Origin: Isoetes taiwanensis
Taxonomy: Eukaryota > Streptophyta > Lycopodiopsida > Isoetales > Isoetaceae
DNA: 64,000 bases
Reading direction: 5' to 3'
Assembly (NCBI GenBank): GCA_021234155.1
Contig: JAJEKV010000103.1
Coordinates: 2,480,001-2,544,000, forward strand
The notes beneath the pieces were generated by a model, which saw only the letters and a list, made by a program, of their open reading frames with translations, did no database searches and had not been told where the DNA came from. The stretch's first letter is position 1; the number at the start of each line of letters is the position of its first letter. Below are positions 47,639-58,889 of the stretch, piece by piece. A program made the translations under genes and the position numbers.

Positions 47639-49017
47639 TAATGGTGAACCTCGCGAAAACCAAAATAGTCATTTTAACGGTGATAATAACGGTGAACCTC
47701 GCAAAAACAAAAAATAGTCATTTTCGATAACAGAAACAGACACAGACCCTTCAGGTATATGGGGACAGAATTGAAGGAATCAACAGAATACAAGTATCTG
47801 GGATATGACACACGCGACACGGGGAAATGGGTTAAAGTTGCGGATGCCAGGTTTCAATCGACCATTGGGAGCTACTTCAATATGAAAAATTGTAATAAAA
47901 GCGAGAATAATCATTTGGGAGATCAAGTGCTATCTGTTCGGTCACGGTCTGGTCATATCGACGCGCAACTTGTATAATGAGGTATGGGGACCGGGCCTAC
48001 GGATAAGAAAATGGGACAAACAAGAAGGGATCCTTAAACAATGGCATAAAGCGAGGGAATTTAAGGTGCGGAAAACACGCCTGACGGCAGTCATGATATA
48101 TGAGACATGCCAGCGAAACCAATGGAAGTGAGGCGTGGGAAAGGACTATCAGGTATTTAATAAAAAGACAATGCAAGGGGTCATCCGGGAAGCTATCAAG
48201 CATTGCAATCAACGAAGTCGGCAAAATCACACATCATCATAAGCAGTGGATGGTTCAAGGATGTAGCGATATGGACTAGAGAAATGGGGATGAACCCGAG
48301 TGATCTAGTAAACGAAGGGAAATGGAATGAAGACTGGGCTGACAAGGCTACACGAGCATGGCTGCAAAAACACGCTTGGGACCCAAGACACTCGGCTCAC
48401 GGCGGTTTTCAATCCGAACGGCGAGATGGGACAACGGATGTGCAGAGACAACCTACTAGGGAAGGCCGGGAGGGGCGTCTGGCGAAGATTTAGGATGGGG
48501 AGCCAACGATCTAAGAATTGAAAAGGACAGATGGAGGAAAATAGAAAGGGAGAACCGGATATGCAGAATCTGTGACACAGGAAAAGTAAAAGATGAGAAC
48601 CACCTGCTAAACGAATGTTCAATGTACGGAGACGCCAAGAACAAGTATAGAGGCATAAGATGGGGACAGCTAGTACGTACCCTAATGACAAGGGCAGACA
48701 CAATGAAAGATCTGCCAGATGCAATCCAGGAAATGATAACCAAGCGAGGGCTTATAATATGAATCACCCGAGAGATGAGACATTTGAAGCCCACAAATGC
48801 TCGGCTAGAAGCTGATTGATAACGACGCATCCCCGCACGGCCATGAGGTCGATCATAAGCGGGGTGCCAGTACTAATAGAAACTAAGAAAAGCCTTCAGA
48901 AAAGGCTACAATATACCAGCATGATATGCTAGTAGCGCCCCTTTGGGAGCTCGCCCATGCTACATCAGTCCAGGGGCCTTAGGGCACAAGGGACAATAAT
49001 TCTATTCTATTCAAATC
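47639..49017 (+). mobile_element. LINE fragment B inserted in the gypsy pol
   Basis: 5'-truncated non-LTR element. VNLAKTKI is repeated twice at the 5' end, then TEYKYLGY and ADARFQSTIGSYFNMK, a thumb region, and a C-terminal zinc-like motif CRICDTGK...HLLNECSMY ending at a stop near 48762. A 250-bp 3' UTR ends in an ATTCTATTCTATTC tail. Gypsy coding sequence resumes exactly on both sides, and a short TAA is shared at the edges as a possible target-site duplication. Confidence 0.82.
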
Positions 49018-49548
49018 TAATTGCACAAAAGAGCGCAATTCTTTGACATTATTAGGTCGAGGCCAATTAAGAATAGCCTTCACCTTATCTGAATCCATTC
49101 TAATTCCATCTTTGGATACAAAGTGTCCAAGATATCCAACTTCTTGCATCTGAAGCTTGACTTTTGGATTTATTAATAAATAGCTGATTTTGTGCCGAAA
49201 AGATAAAAACTTCTTTGAAGGTGTTTATTATTCTCGTCTATGGATTTGTCAGAGACAAGAATGTCATTAAAGAACACGCGACACATTTTCCCAAAGATTG
49301 GTGCCAAAACTCTCCCTATCAATCGACAAAAAGTTGTTGGTGCATTAGTGAGTCCAAATGGCATCACTCACGAATTCTTAATGTCCAAAAGTGGTTCGAA
49401 AGTTGTTTTCTCAATATCGACTCCTTGATTACGATTTTATGGTAGCTTGACTTAAGATCTATTTTTGCGAAATATGCGAGGCACCTCGTAGTTCATCAAA
49501 CAAATCATCCGCTCTAGGAACCGAAAATTTATCTTTGATTGTCGGTTT
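49018..49548 (-). mobile_element. Ty3-gypsy pol fragment, reverse transcriptase
   Basis: On the minus strand: KDKFSVPRADDLFDEL, DLKSSYHK with a frame change, PFGLTNAPTTF, an eroded FFNDIL in place of the YxDD box, and finally LRSFVQL, where the LINE interrupts. At its other end it abuts a fragment of legumin-like exon 3. Confidence 0.82.
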
Positions 49549-50332
49549 GTTTGAAACCGAACTCTACCGCTCAATGGTTGCCATAAGGTATGAAAGAGAA
49601 TAATCATGATTCACAAGTCATAATATTTTTGCAAATGATATGATATAAGACATGATAAAAATGATGCATATGTTAAAAGAGATGATGCATATGTTAAAAA
49701 AGAGTTTCAACTAGTTTCTCCAACCCATAAGGCAACAAACATCGCCATTAACGGTGCAAATGAGAAAATGTAAGAGCTCAAAATCAAGGCAACAATATCT
49801 AGTATAATTCAAGAAAATGTGCCCTTTATTACTGATACAAGTAGAACAAAACCAGCATAAGGAGCTCACATTCGGGGTTCAAAATCAAGGCAACAATATC
49901 TAGTATAACTCAAGAAAATGTGCCCTTTATTACCGATACAAGTAGAACAAAGCATAAGGAGCTCACTCACATTTTGAGTGAGCCCTAACAAAAAAATAAA
50001 CTACATATATACTATTAGAGTGCTCACGTTCTTGAGCCCCTATTAGAAGAGCACACAAGCTAAATCCTCTCTACATCACATCATCTTTGTTGCGTTCCCT
50101 CACGCCTTTTGATCTGCGGTAGGGAATATCCGCGCCCCTCATCCTTCCTCTCGGCCTGGCTAAGCAATTTGTCAACGTTGTCACTGCTTAAGCCTAATGC
50201 ACTAGACACTATGGCCCTCGGCAGGCGGTTTAATAGCCCGTTCTCTCCAGCAAAATAGGAATTGCGTGGCCTGAAATTGATCAGCAACAGTTTACTATAA
50301 AGGTTACAAAAAGAATCAGATATGCAGTCCAC

Positions 50333-51720
50333 TTGGGCAACAATCCATCAATACTAGGCAAGAATTGTGACATGCCATATGTGATCTTTGGTGGACCAGT
50401 TGGTAAGTTTCTATCATGTGGGTTATCTCTTTAGCATAACTGACATGGCTATTTGTACATAATCTTCAAAAGTATAATCTGATGCTCCCATAAACAAAGA
50501 CCTTTGGGCACACGAAAACTATTGGTTGGAACATTTTTCATGCATCTCAAGTTTGTGTACACGTGTTGAGAACAGAAAATTGGTAATCTGTTAGAATTTA
50601 TGTCTTGATAATCTTGTCCAAGTGATACAATTTCGTATTATCACAAATTGTATAACAATCAAGATAAATGCTGTAACAGCCTTTTTTGGCATTATATTAT
50701 GGATTGTGTTTCAATGAGCAACCTCTGCAAACAATAGCCTAATTTTTTGCCACGTTTTGTGCATGCCCAACAAATTGACTGTCATAAATGAAATGGTACT
50801 TTTTGCAAACTTTGAGCATGCCCTAATAAATGGCATTGGTGAGTTCTTTCCTCCCTTTTTTTCTGATGCTTCCTTTCTCCAATTGTGAGAAAAGGATTGG
50901 TGTGTATGATTCCACGCTTGATGTCTTTAGTACTAGTACTTTAAGGTATTTCTTTCAATTCTAACTCCTCACAATTTCTGTTATGTTCGTATTTTTGCTT
51001 GGGAGCCTCTTTGTATGGATCAATTTGTTTCTCTATTCAGGAATACACTTACACTCACATGTTCAATGTGGCTTCACCTAATCTTCCAGTGCAGACAACT
51101 CCTACCACCTATCAATGCCTAATGCCAAGCCTTATCCACAGATTGTTGCAAGCACAAGCAAAGGGCAGATACTATATCAGCATATGAGACCAAATTTACC
51201 TTAGATATGCTGAATTGATCAGCCTTGCCCATGTTTTTCTTCTGCATCTGCATATATATGTCAGAGAAATGAGTAAATTAATACTGATTTACAAATATCC
51301 TCTGCTGGCAATTCTCTCTTCATGTTTAAAAATAATAATAATAATATGTTTTGTCACTTTCTTTGTTAAAAACAGGGCAATTGATTTGTATGTTCGACCA
51401 GAGGGACAAACGTCCTTCTTTGCCATCTGAGATGACCTGTGTAACCTCTTTAACTAGAACATGGCCTTGCACCCTTGTGTCTCTCTCACTTATTGTAACA
51501 GATTCTTCAGATACAAAATCCACTGTTTTGGCGAATGGCACACCAAGCTCATCGGTCCAGGAACACATCTCTTGCCTATTGTTGTCCCTATGACATCTAT
51601 TTTATTTACAGTGTCCGCTCGAGAGAGAGAGAGGGGGGGAGGGAGATCCTTTCTTGCCAAGACCTCCAAACTTTCTTTCTGTACTAATGGGAACATTGAT
51701 AGGGGCAACTAAAGATGGGA
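50333..51720. other. unit 1 insert with possible captured exons
   Basis: Unlike units 2-4, unit 1 carries about 1.5 kb of extra DNA. On the plus strand 50330-50400 reads LGNNPSILGKNCDMPYVIFG and then a GGTAAG donor-like site. On the minus strand 51568-51360 reads SWTDELGVPFAKTVDFVSEE and continues open with normal composition. I recognise neither. A GA/G-rich tract lies at 51620. They may be fragments of host genes. Confidence 0.3.
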
Positions 51721-51806
51721 ACGAAATACATAGAAACTGTGCTCAATAGGCAATGTATAATCTGACTTATGCCAAATGATGGTTCAATAATCGATGGGGT
51801 AAAGGT

Positions 51807-52560
51807 CCTTTGATGAACCTTGTTGGTGCGCTTTGGAGATGGAGATGATCATCTCTTAGTGATAATAACGATTTTTCTAGTGCCACACAATGTTAATCTT
51901 GCTTGGCCATCGGACTCAAGCTTTGCCTTCATTTCTAAAGTTACTTCTTCCACAAAGCTTTGAAGAAAATTGAAGATATCAACAAAATATATAAATCTGA
52001 ATGAATATTTTCTTTCAAAAGATGACCTACAAAGCTTTCTAGTTTTTCGATTCTTTAAAAAAAAAAAAAACCACAAGCTCTTTCTTGTTTGACACTACCA
52101 ATATTTCCTCAAAATGTTATTTTGAGTGTCGAAATGCAATGATCGCCGCAAAGGACCAATTGAAAAAACAACACCTCTATATCCTTCTCCGGTTCAAAAT
52201 ATTTTTCATGAGCCGCCAAGCCCACCTTACTAGCATCCCGCCGAGGACCAACTCAATATTCAAAAATAATAATACTCACTAAAGCTTATAATCAGCACTC
52301 ACAGTATGTGCTTTCAAGTCATATACTAATCTATCTGCTAAGCCCACATATTCAATCGATCCATGCTTAGTATTCAATTTCAAGCATCCCTACCGATATC
52401 TTTGCATAGTGAGCCATTTCATTGGCCATGTATTTTTTATTCATTTTTTATTGAAGGATGTCATTTTGTTCGTCATCATATCATGATTACATTCTACATC
52501 ACATTATACATGTCACCTGGAAGCCAATCCACTATCTAAGCTCAATATACTAGGAGCTGC
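51807..52560 (-). pseudogene. unidentified coding fragment, copy in unit 1
   Basis: The minus strand holds an open stretch, FNFLQSFVEEVTLEMKAKLE then LTLCGTRKIVIITKR, repeated with small changes in units 3 and 4. Its conserved frame and ordinary composition suggest captured protein-coding DNA. No family recognised. Confidence 0.4.
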
Positions 52561-52586
52561 TTTGCATGTGATTATATAGTATATAT

Positions 52587-52724
52587 GGCTGGTTTAAGGT
52601 CTCTACCACAAGACCAGTTGGTCGTATTTGAACCCATGACCTCGAGGCAATGGATTTTTAAGGTCCCCAATACTGGACCAATGTTGGCCATGTTTGAACC
52701 CGTGACCTCGTGTGTGGCCAAGTG
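52587..52724 (-). repeat. tRNA-like (SINE-type) repeat, copy 1
   Basis: On the minus strand a box A-like TGGTCCAGTATTGG is followed by GGACCTTAAAAATCC, which resembles the anticodon arm of tRNA-Ser/Leu, and a box B-like GGGTTCAAATAC. A second box B-like GGGTTCAAACAT precedes it and a second box A-like TGGTCTTGTGGTAGAG follows, so the unit is dimeric. No intact cloverleaf expected. Confidence 0.55.
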
Positions 52725-52740
52725 TAAATGGAAGCGAAGC

Positions 52741-53040
52741 CTACTCTTATCAATACTAAGGGAAGTAAGAAACAAATATGACTGCCCAATGAAATACCCC
52801 AGCGACTCATTGTTTTACACCCTGAGCAAAGCCAATATGAGCGGACTCATTGTTGAAGTAAGTCATACATTAGCCATCATTGATAAAAATTTGAATGCTA
52901 ATAAAATTGATCCTTTTGTAGTTGATAATGGAGGTGAAAGATCAGTAGTTCAATCTACTGATCTGCTAAAGAACCTGGCATCCTCTCACTCTAGAGGAAT
53001 TCAGATTGGAAAAGGTAAACTTCAAGAAATTGAAAGGAGA
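52741..53040 (+). pseudogene. copia gag/protease fragment, copy 1
   Basis: Plus-strand frame with LAIIDKNLNANKIDP and then VVDNGGERSVVQSTDLLKN, homologous to the protease of the copia element at 24.4 kb. The active-site DSG reads DNG. It joins directly to the exon 3 edge of the legumin-like gene. Confidence 0.75.
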
Positions 53041-53623
53041 GGCAACATTCCATGCGTGAGAAAGTACACGAGGGTTGAAACCAGCTCTGCCACTCAATGG
53101 CTGCCATAAGGTATGAAAGAGAATAATCATGGTTCACAAGTCATGATATTTTTGCAAATGATATGATATAAGACATGATAAAAATGATGCATATGTTTAA
53201 AGAGATGATGCATATGTTAAAAAAAGAATTTCAACTAGTTAAAAGAATTTCAACTAGTTTCTCTAAGCCATAAGGCAACAAACATCACCATTAATCTGAT
53301 GCAAATGAAGAAAATGTAAGAGCTCAAAATCAAGGCAACAATATCTAGTATAATTCATGAAAATGTGCCCTTTATTACTGATACAAGTAAAACAAAACCA
53401 GCATAAGGAGCTCACATTCTGGGGTTCAAAATCAAGGCAACAATATCTAGTATAACTCAAGAAAACGTGTTCTTTATTACTGATACAAGTAGAACAAAAC
53501 CTGCATAAGGAGCTCACTCACATTCTGGAGTGACTCCTAACAAAACAGCACAACTACATATATATTATTAGAGCGCTCATGTTCTTGAGCCCCTATTAGA
53601 AGAGCACACAAGCTAAACTCTCT

Positions 53624-54742
53624 CTACATCACATCACGCTGTTGGCGTTCCCTCTGCTGCCTCTGATCTGCAGCAGGGAATATCACAGCCTCATCCTCCT
53701 CTCGTTGGCTAAGCAATTTCTCAACGTTGTCCCTGCTTAAGCCTAATGCACTAGACACTATGGCCCTTGGTAGGCGGTTTAATAGCCCATTCCCTCCAGC
53801 AAAATAGGAATTGCGTGGCCTGAAATTGATCAGCAACAATTTAATTTAAAGGTTACAAAAAGAATCAGATATGCACTAAAAAAAAATGGCACATAATGTC
53901 CAAGCATGCTTCTTTAACTTAACAATAAAAATCCATGAACAGAGGTGCAAGTGATAAGTATACCTATGAGTATTTATGGCTGCAAAAGTTTCATATCCTT
54001 GATCTCCAGCTATCTCAACATGTGCGAAGCCTTTTGGAACTTCGAATCTCTGATCCACAACTCTGTTGCCATTGTTGGACACGATTTCAAGGTCAGCATT
54101 ACCTTTCACAACATAGATGACCTTATCCCCATTGTGAATGTAGTTAGGCGCATACATTGCTCCATGTTCAACCACAGCAATGGCATACATGAGAGACAAG
54201 CATTGCCATATCATAGCAACTATATGAATGTGTAAAACGAACTTGCGGATAAAAGCTGAAGCGCAAGACTACACTAGTAGGGAGTACATAAAACAAAAAG
54301 CGGCCCGACCTCCAATTATTTCAATAATATTAGCACATCCTAATACGAGAAACTAACAAGCTCGGTCTAACTCTACAGACCTTTAGAAAACTAACTTTGC
54401 ATGCTCAAATGAATCAAAAGGAATACTCACTTTCTCCACCTCAAATATCGTGGTCGACATGTCCGGATCCGCCAAAGCAAGCACTTTCCATTTGTTGAGC
54501 TCCCGCTCTCCGGCTTGCCTTGCCTTACAACGTCGGGAAATCGCGAGCTAGCTCATGAACCAAATCTGACGCTCCCATATTGAGCACGAATCTTTCTTCA
54601 CGCTCCAGGGACTCCCTAGACACCTTGATGATTCCTCTTTGTTTCTCTTGTCTGTCTAACAACTGCCTTACAGTCTCCTCAGACACATTCCATGCATGAG
54701 AAAGTACACGAGGGCTGAAACCAGCTTTGCCACTCAACGGTT
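53624..54742 (-). pseudogene. legumin-like (11S) pseudogene, exons 3-5
   Basis: Truncated copy of the gene at 59.75-62.03 kb. Exon 3 (about 54742-54420) starts at LSGKAGFSPRVLSHAWNVSE and shifts frame after ARDFPTL; the exon 3 cysteine is replaced by Arg. Exon 4 (about 54160-53960) has GAMYAPNYIHNGDKVIYVVK but lacks several residues around the EEGQLVFIP position, an in-frame deletion. Exon 5 (about 53819-53624) is almost identical to the parent. Exons 1 and 2 are absent, so there is no signal peptide or promoter. Confidence 0.85.
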
Positions 54743-54779
54743 GGAATTGCTGCTTTGCGTGTGATTATATACTACATAT

Positions 54780-54918
54780 GGCTGGTTTACGGTCTCTACC
54801 ACAAGACAAATTGGTCGTACTTGAACTCATGACCTCGAGGTAATGGATTTTTAAGGTCCCCAATACTGGACCAACGTTGGCCATGTTTGAACCCGTGACC
54901 TTGGGTGTGGCCAGGTGT
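54780..54918 (-). repeat. tRNA-like (SINE-type) repeat, copy 2
   Basis: Same structure as copy 1, with GGGTTCAAACAT retained; the inner box B is changed (GAGTTCAAGTAC). Confidence 0.55.
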
Positions 54919-54929
54919 TAATGGAAGCG

Positions 54930-55312
54930 AAGCCTACTCTTATCAATACTAAGGGAAGTAAGAAACAAATATGTCTGCCAATGAAATACCCAGCGACTCA
55001 TTGTTTTACACCCTGAGCAAAGCAACGACTCATTGTTTTACACCCTGAGCAAAGCCAATATGAGAGGACTGAAGCACATGTTACTAGGGAACAAGAGGAA
55101 AAGGACAAATCTAATGATGAAGAAGATGAAGTCATACATTAGCCATCATTGATAAAAATTTGAATGCTAATAAAATTGATCCTTTTGTAGTTCATAGTGG
55201 AGGTGAAAGATCAGTAGTTCAATCTACTGATCTGCTAAAGAATCTGGCATCCTCTCACTCTAGAAGAGAATTCAGATTGGAAAAGGTAAACTTCAAGAAA
55301 TTGAAAGGAGAG
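54930..55312 (+). pseudogene. copia gag/protease fragment, copy 2
   Basis: Gag-protease linker (HVTREQEEKDKSNDEED) and protease segment. The active-site motif reads HSG in place of DSG. A short internal duplication (ACTCATTGTTTTACACC twice) occurs near 55000. Joined to an exon 3 edge at 55313. Confidence 0.72.
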
Positions 55313-55894
55313 GCAACATTCCATGCGTGAGAAAGTACACGAGGGCTGAAACCAGCTCTGCCATTCAATGGTTGCCATAAGGTATGAAAGAGAATAATCA
55401 TGGTTCATAAGTCATGATATTTTTGCAAATGATATGATATAAGACATGATAAAAATGATGCATATGGTAAAAGAGATGATGCATATGTTAAAAAAAAGGA
55501 TTTCAACTAGTTCCTCCAAGCCATCAGGCAACAAACATCACCATTATTGTGGTGCAAATGCAGAAAATGTAAGAGCTCAAAATCAAGGCAACAATATCTA
55601 GTATAATTCAAGAAAATGTGCCCTTTATTACTGATACAAGTAGAACAAAACCAGCATAAGAAGCTCACATTCTGGGGTTCAAAATCAAGGCAAAAATATC
55701 TAGTATAACTCAAGAAAATGTGCCCTTTATATTACTGATACAAGTAGAACAAAACCTGCATAAGGAGCTCACTCACATTCTGGAGTGAGCCCTAACAAAA
55801 CAGCACAACTACATATATACTATTAGAGCGCTCATGTTCTTGAGCCCCTATTAGAAGAGCACACAAGCTAAACCCTCTCTACATCACACCACAT

Positions 55895-56030
55895 CATATC
55901 CTTGATCTCCAGCTATTTGAACATGTGGAAAGCCTTTTGGAATAAAAACAAGTTGGCCCTCTTCGATTCTCTAACCCACAACTCTGTTGCCATTGTTGGA
56001 TACGATTTCAAGCTCAGCATTACCTTTCAC
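55895..56030 (-). pseudogene. legumin-like exon 4 fragment in unit 3
   Basis: Reads GNAELEIVSNNGNRVV and EEGQLVFIPKGF in exon 4 order, but joins abruptly to the 3' flank on one side (exon 5 deleted) and to the unidentified coding fragment on the other. Confidence 0.8.
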
Positions 56031-56805
56031 ACTTGCGCCTTAGGAAGTCTAGGTCCTTTGATGAACCTTATTGGTCTGCTTGGAGATGGAGATGATCATC
56101 TCTTAGTGATAATAACGATTTTTCTAGTGCCACACAATGTTAATGGTGCTTGGCCATTAGACTTAAGCTTTGCCTTCATTTCTAAAGTTACTTCTTCTGT
56201 CAAAGCCTGAAGAAAATTGAAGACATCAAGCAAAATATATAAATCTGAATGAATATTTTCTTTCAAAAGATGATCTATAAAGCTGTCCAGTTTTCTGATT
56301 CTTTTTGAAAAAAAACCACAAGCTCTTTCTTGTTTGACACTACCAATATTTCCCTCAAAATGTTATTTTGAGTGTCAGAAATGCAATGCAGAGGACCAAC
56401 TGAAAAAACAACACCTCTATATCCTTCGGTTCAAAATATTTTTCATGAGCCACCAAGCCCACCTTACTAGCATCCTGTCAGAGGACCAACTGAATATTCA
56501 AAAATAATAATACTCACTAAAGCTTATAATCAGCATCACAGTATGTGCTTTCAAGTCATATACTAATCTATCTGCTAAGCCAACATATTCAATCCATCCA
56601 TGTGAGTATTCAATTTCAAAGATCCCTACCGATATGTTTGATAGTGAGCCATTTCATTGGCCATGTATTTTTTTATTCATTTTTTATTAAAGGATGTCAT
56701 TTTGTTCGTCATCATATCATGATTACATTCTACATCACATTATACATACCAATCCACTAAGCTCAATATACTAGGAGCTGCTTTGCATGTGATTATATAG
56801 TACAT
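56031..56805 (-). pseudogene. unidentified coding fragment, copy in unit 3
   Basis: Best-preserved copy. The open minus-strand frame runs from about 56290 to 56036, with LDSFIDHLLKENIHSDLYIL, DVFNFLQALTEEVTLEMKAK and LTLCGTRKIVIITKRSSPSP. It stops just before the exon 4 fragment. No family recognised. Confidence 0.45.
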
Positions 56806-56807
56806 AT

Positions 56808-56946
56808 GGCTAGTTTAAGCTCTCTACCACAATACCAGTTGGTCGTATTTGAACCCATGACCTCGAGGCAATGGATTTTTAAGGTCCCCAATACTGGACC
56901 AATGTTGGCCATGTTTGAACCCGTGACCTCGGGTGTGGCCAGGTGT
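56808..56946 (-). repeat. tRNA-like (SINE-type) repeat, copy 3
   Basis: Same dimeric box arrangement as copy 1, with both GGGTTCAAATAC and GGGTTCAAACAT present. Confidence 0.55.
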
Positions 56947-57019
56947 TAATGGAAGCGAAGCCTATCTGCCCAATGAAATACCCCAGCGACTCATTGTTTT
57001 ACACCCTATATGAGAGGAC

Positions 57020-57262
57020 TGGAGCACATGTTACTAGGGAACAAGAGGAAAACGACAAATCTAATGATGAAGAAGATGAAGTCATACATTAGCCATCATT
57101 GATAAAAATTTGAATGCTAATAAAATTGATCCTTTTGTAGTTCATAGTGGAGGTGAAAGATCAGTAGTTCAATCTCATCGATCGCTAAAGAATCTGGCAT
57201 CCTCTCACTCTAGAAGAGAATTCAGATTGGAAAAGGTAAACTTCAAGAAATTGAAAGGAGAG
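57020..57262 (+). pseudogene. copia gag/protease fragment, copy 3
   Basis: Same segment as copy 2, with HSG at the active site and garbled text at CTG trinucleotides (CATCGATCGC where copy 2 has ACTGATCTGC). Confidence 0.72.
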
Positions 57263-58744
57263 GCAACATTCCATGCGTGAGAAAGTACACGAGGGTCAAA
57301 AACCCACTCCGCCATTCAATGGTTGCCATAAGGTATGAAAGAGAATAATCATGGTTCATAAGTCATGATATTTTTGCAAATGATATGATATAAGACATGA
57401 TAAAAATGATGCATATGGTAAAAGAGATGATGCATATGTTAAAAAAAAGGATTTCAACTAGTTCCTCCAAGCCATCAGCAACAAACATCACCATTATTCC
57501 GTGCAAATGCGTCGAAAAATGTAAGAGCTCAAAATCAAGGCAACAATATCTAGTATAATTCAAGAAAATGTGCCCTTTATTATCGATACAAGTAGAACAA
57601 AACCAGCATAAGAAGCTCACATTCTGGGGTTCAAAATCAAGGCAAAAATATCTAGTATAACTCAAGAAAATGTGCCCTTTATATTATCGGGATACAAGTA
57701 GAACAAAAACAGATAAGGAGCTCACTCACATTCGAGTGAGCCCTAACAAAACAAAGACAACTACATATATACTATTAGAGCTCATGTTCTTGAGCCCCTA
57801 TTAGAAGAGCACACAAGCTAAACCCTCTCTACATCACACCACATCATATCCTTGATCTCCGCCTATTTGAACATGTGGGAAGCCTTTTGGAATAAAAACA
57901 AGTTGGCCCTCTTCGATTCTCTAACCCACAACTCTGTTGCCATTGTTGGATACGATTTCAAGCTCAGCATTACCTTTCACACTTGCGCCTTAGGAAGTCT
58001 AGGTCCTTTGATGAACCTTATTGGTTCCGCTTTGGAGATGGAGATGATCATCTCTTAGTGATAATAGCGATTTTTCTAGTGCCACACAATGTTAATGGTG
58101 CTTGGCCATTAGACTCAAGCTTTGCCTTCATTTCTAAAGTTACTTTTCCATCAAAGCCCCAAGGAAATTGAAGACATCAAGCAAAATATATAAACTGAAT
58201 GAATATTTTCTTTCAAAAGATGATCTACAAAGATCGATTCTTTTGAAAAAAAACCACAAGCTCTTTCTTGTTTGACACTACCAATATTTCCCTCAAAATG
58301 TTATTTTGAGTGTCGTAAATGCAATGCAGAGGACCAATCAAAAAACAACACCTCTATATCCCTTCGGTTCAAAATATTTTTCATGAGCCACCAAGCCCAC
58401 CTTACTAGCATCCCGCCGAGGACCAACTGAATATTCAAAAATAATAATAGTCACTAAAGCTTATAATCAAGATCACAAGATGTGCTTTCAAGTCATATAC
58501 TAATCTATCCGCTAAGCCAACATATTCAATCCATCCATGTGAGTATTCAATTTCAAAGATCCCACTACCGATATGTTGCATAGTGAGCCATTTCATTGGC
58601 CATGTATTTTTTATTCATTTTTATTAAAGGATGTCATTTTGTTCGTCATCATATCATGATTACATTCTACATCACATTATACATACCAATCCACTAAGCT
58701 CAATATACTAGGAGCTGCTTTGCATGTGATTATATAGTACATAT

Positions 58745-58882
58745 GGCTAGTTTAAGGTCTCTACCACAACACCAGTTGGTCGTATTTGAACCCATGACCT
58801 CGAGGCAATGGATTTTTAAGGTCCCCAATACTGGACCAATGTTGGCCATGTTTGAACCCGTGACCTCGGGTGTGGCCAGGTG
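58745..58882 (-). repeat. tRNA-like (SINE-type) repeat, copy 4
   Basis: Same dimeric arrangement as copies 1 and 3, embedded in unit 4. Confidence 0.55.
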
Positions 58883-58889
58883 TTAATGG

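Larger units (their letters stand above)
49549..53040. repeat. chimeric repeat unit 1
   Basis: Begins with an exon 3 edge of the legumin-like gene, then sequence matching its intron 2 and 3' flank (about 49600-50080). Exon 5 follows (50081-50280, minus; PRNSYFAGENGLLNRLPRA readable, end garbled). About 1.5 kb unique to this unit comes next, then the unidentified coding fragment (51807-52560), the tRNA-like repeat (52587-52724) and the copia gag/protease fragment (52741-53040). Confidence 0.75.
53041..55312. repeat. chimeric repeat unit 2
   Basis: Exon 3 edge (53050-53100), intron 2 and 3' flank copies, then a partial legumin-like gene with exons 5, 4 and 3 (53624-54742, minus), then the tRNA-like repeat (54780-54918) and the copia gag/protease fragment (54930-55312). 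Confidence 0.78.
55313..57262. repeat. chimeric repeat unit 3
   Basis: Exon 3 edge, intron 2 and 3' flank of the legumin-like gene (the 105-bp flank repeat present twice), an exon 4 fragment (55895-56030, minus), the unidentified coding fragment (56031-56805), the tRNA-like repeat (56808-56946) and the copia protease fragment (57020-57262). Confidence 0.8.
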
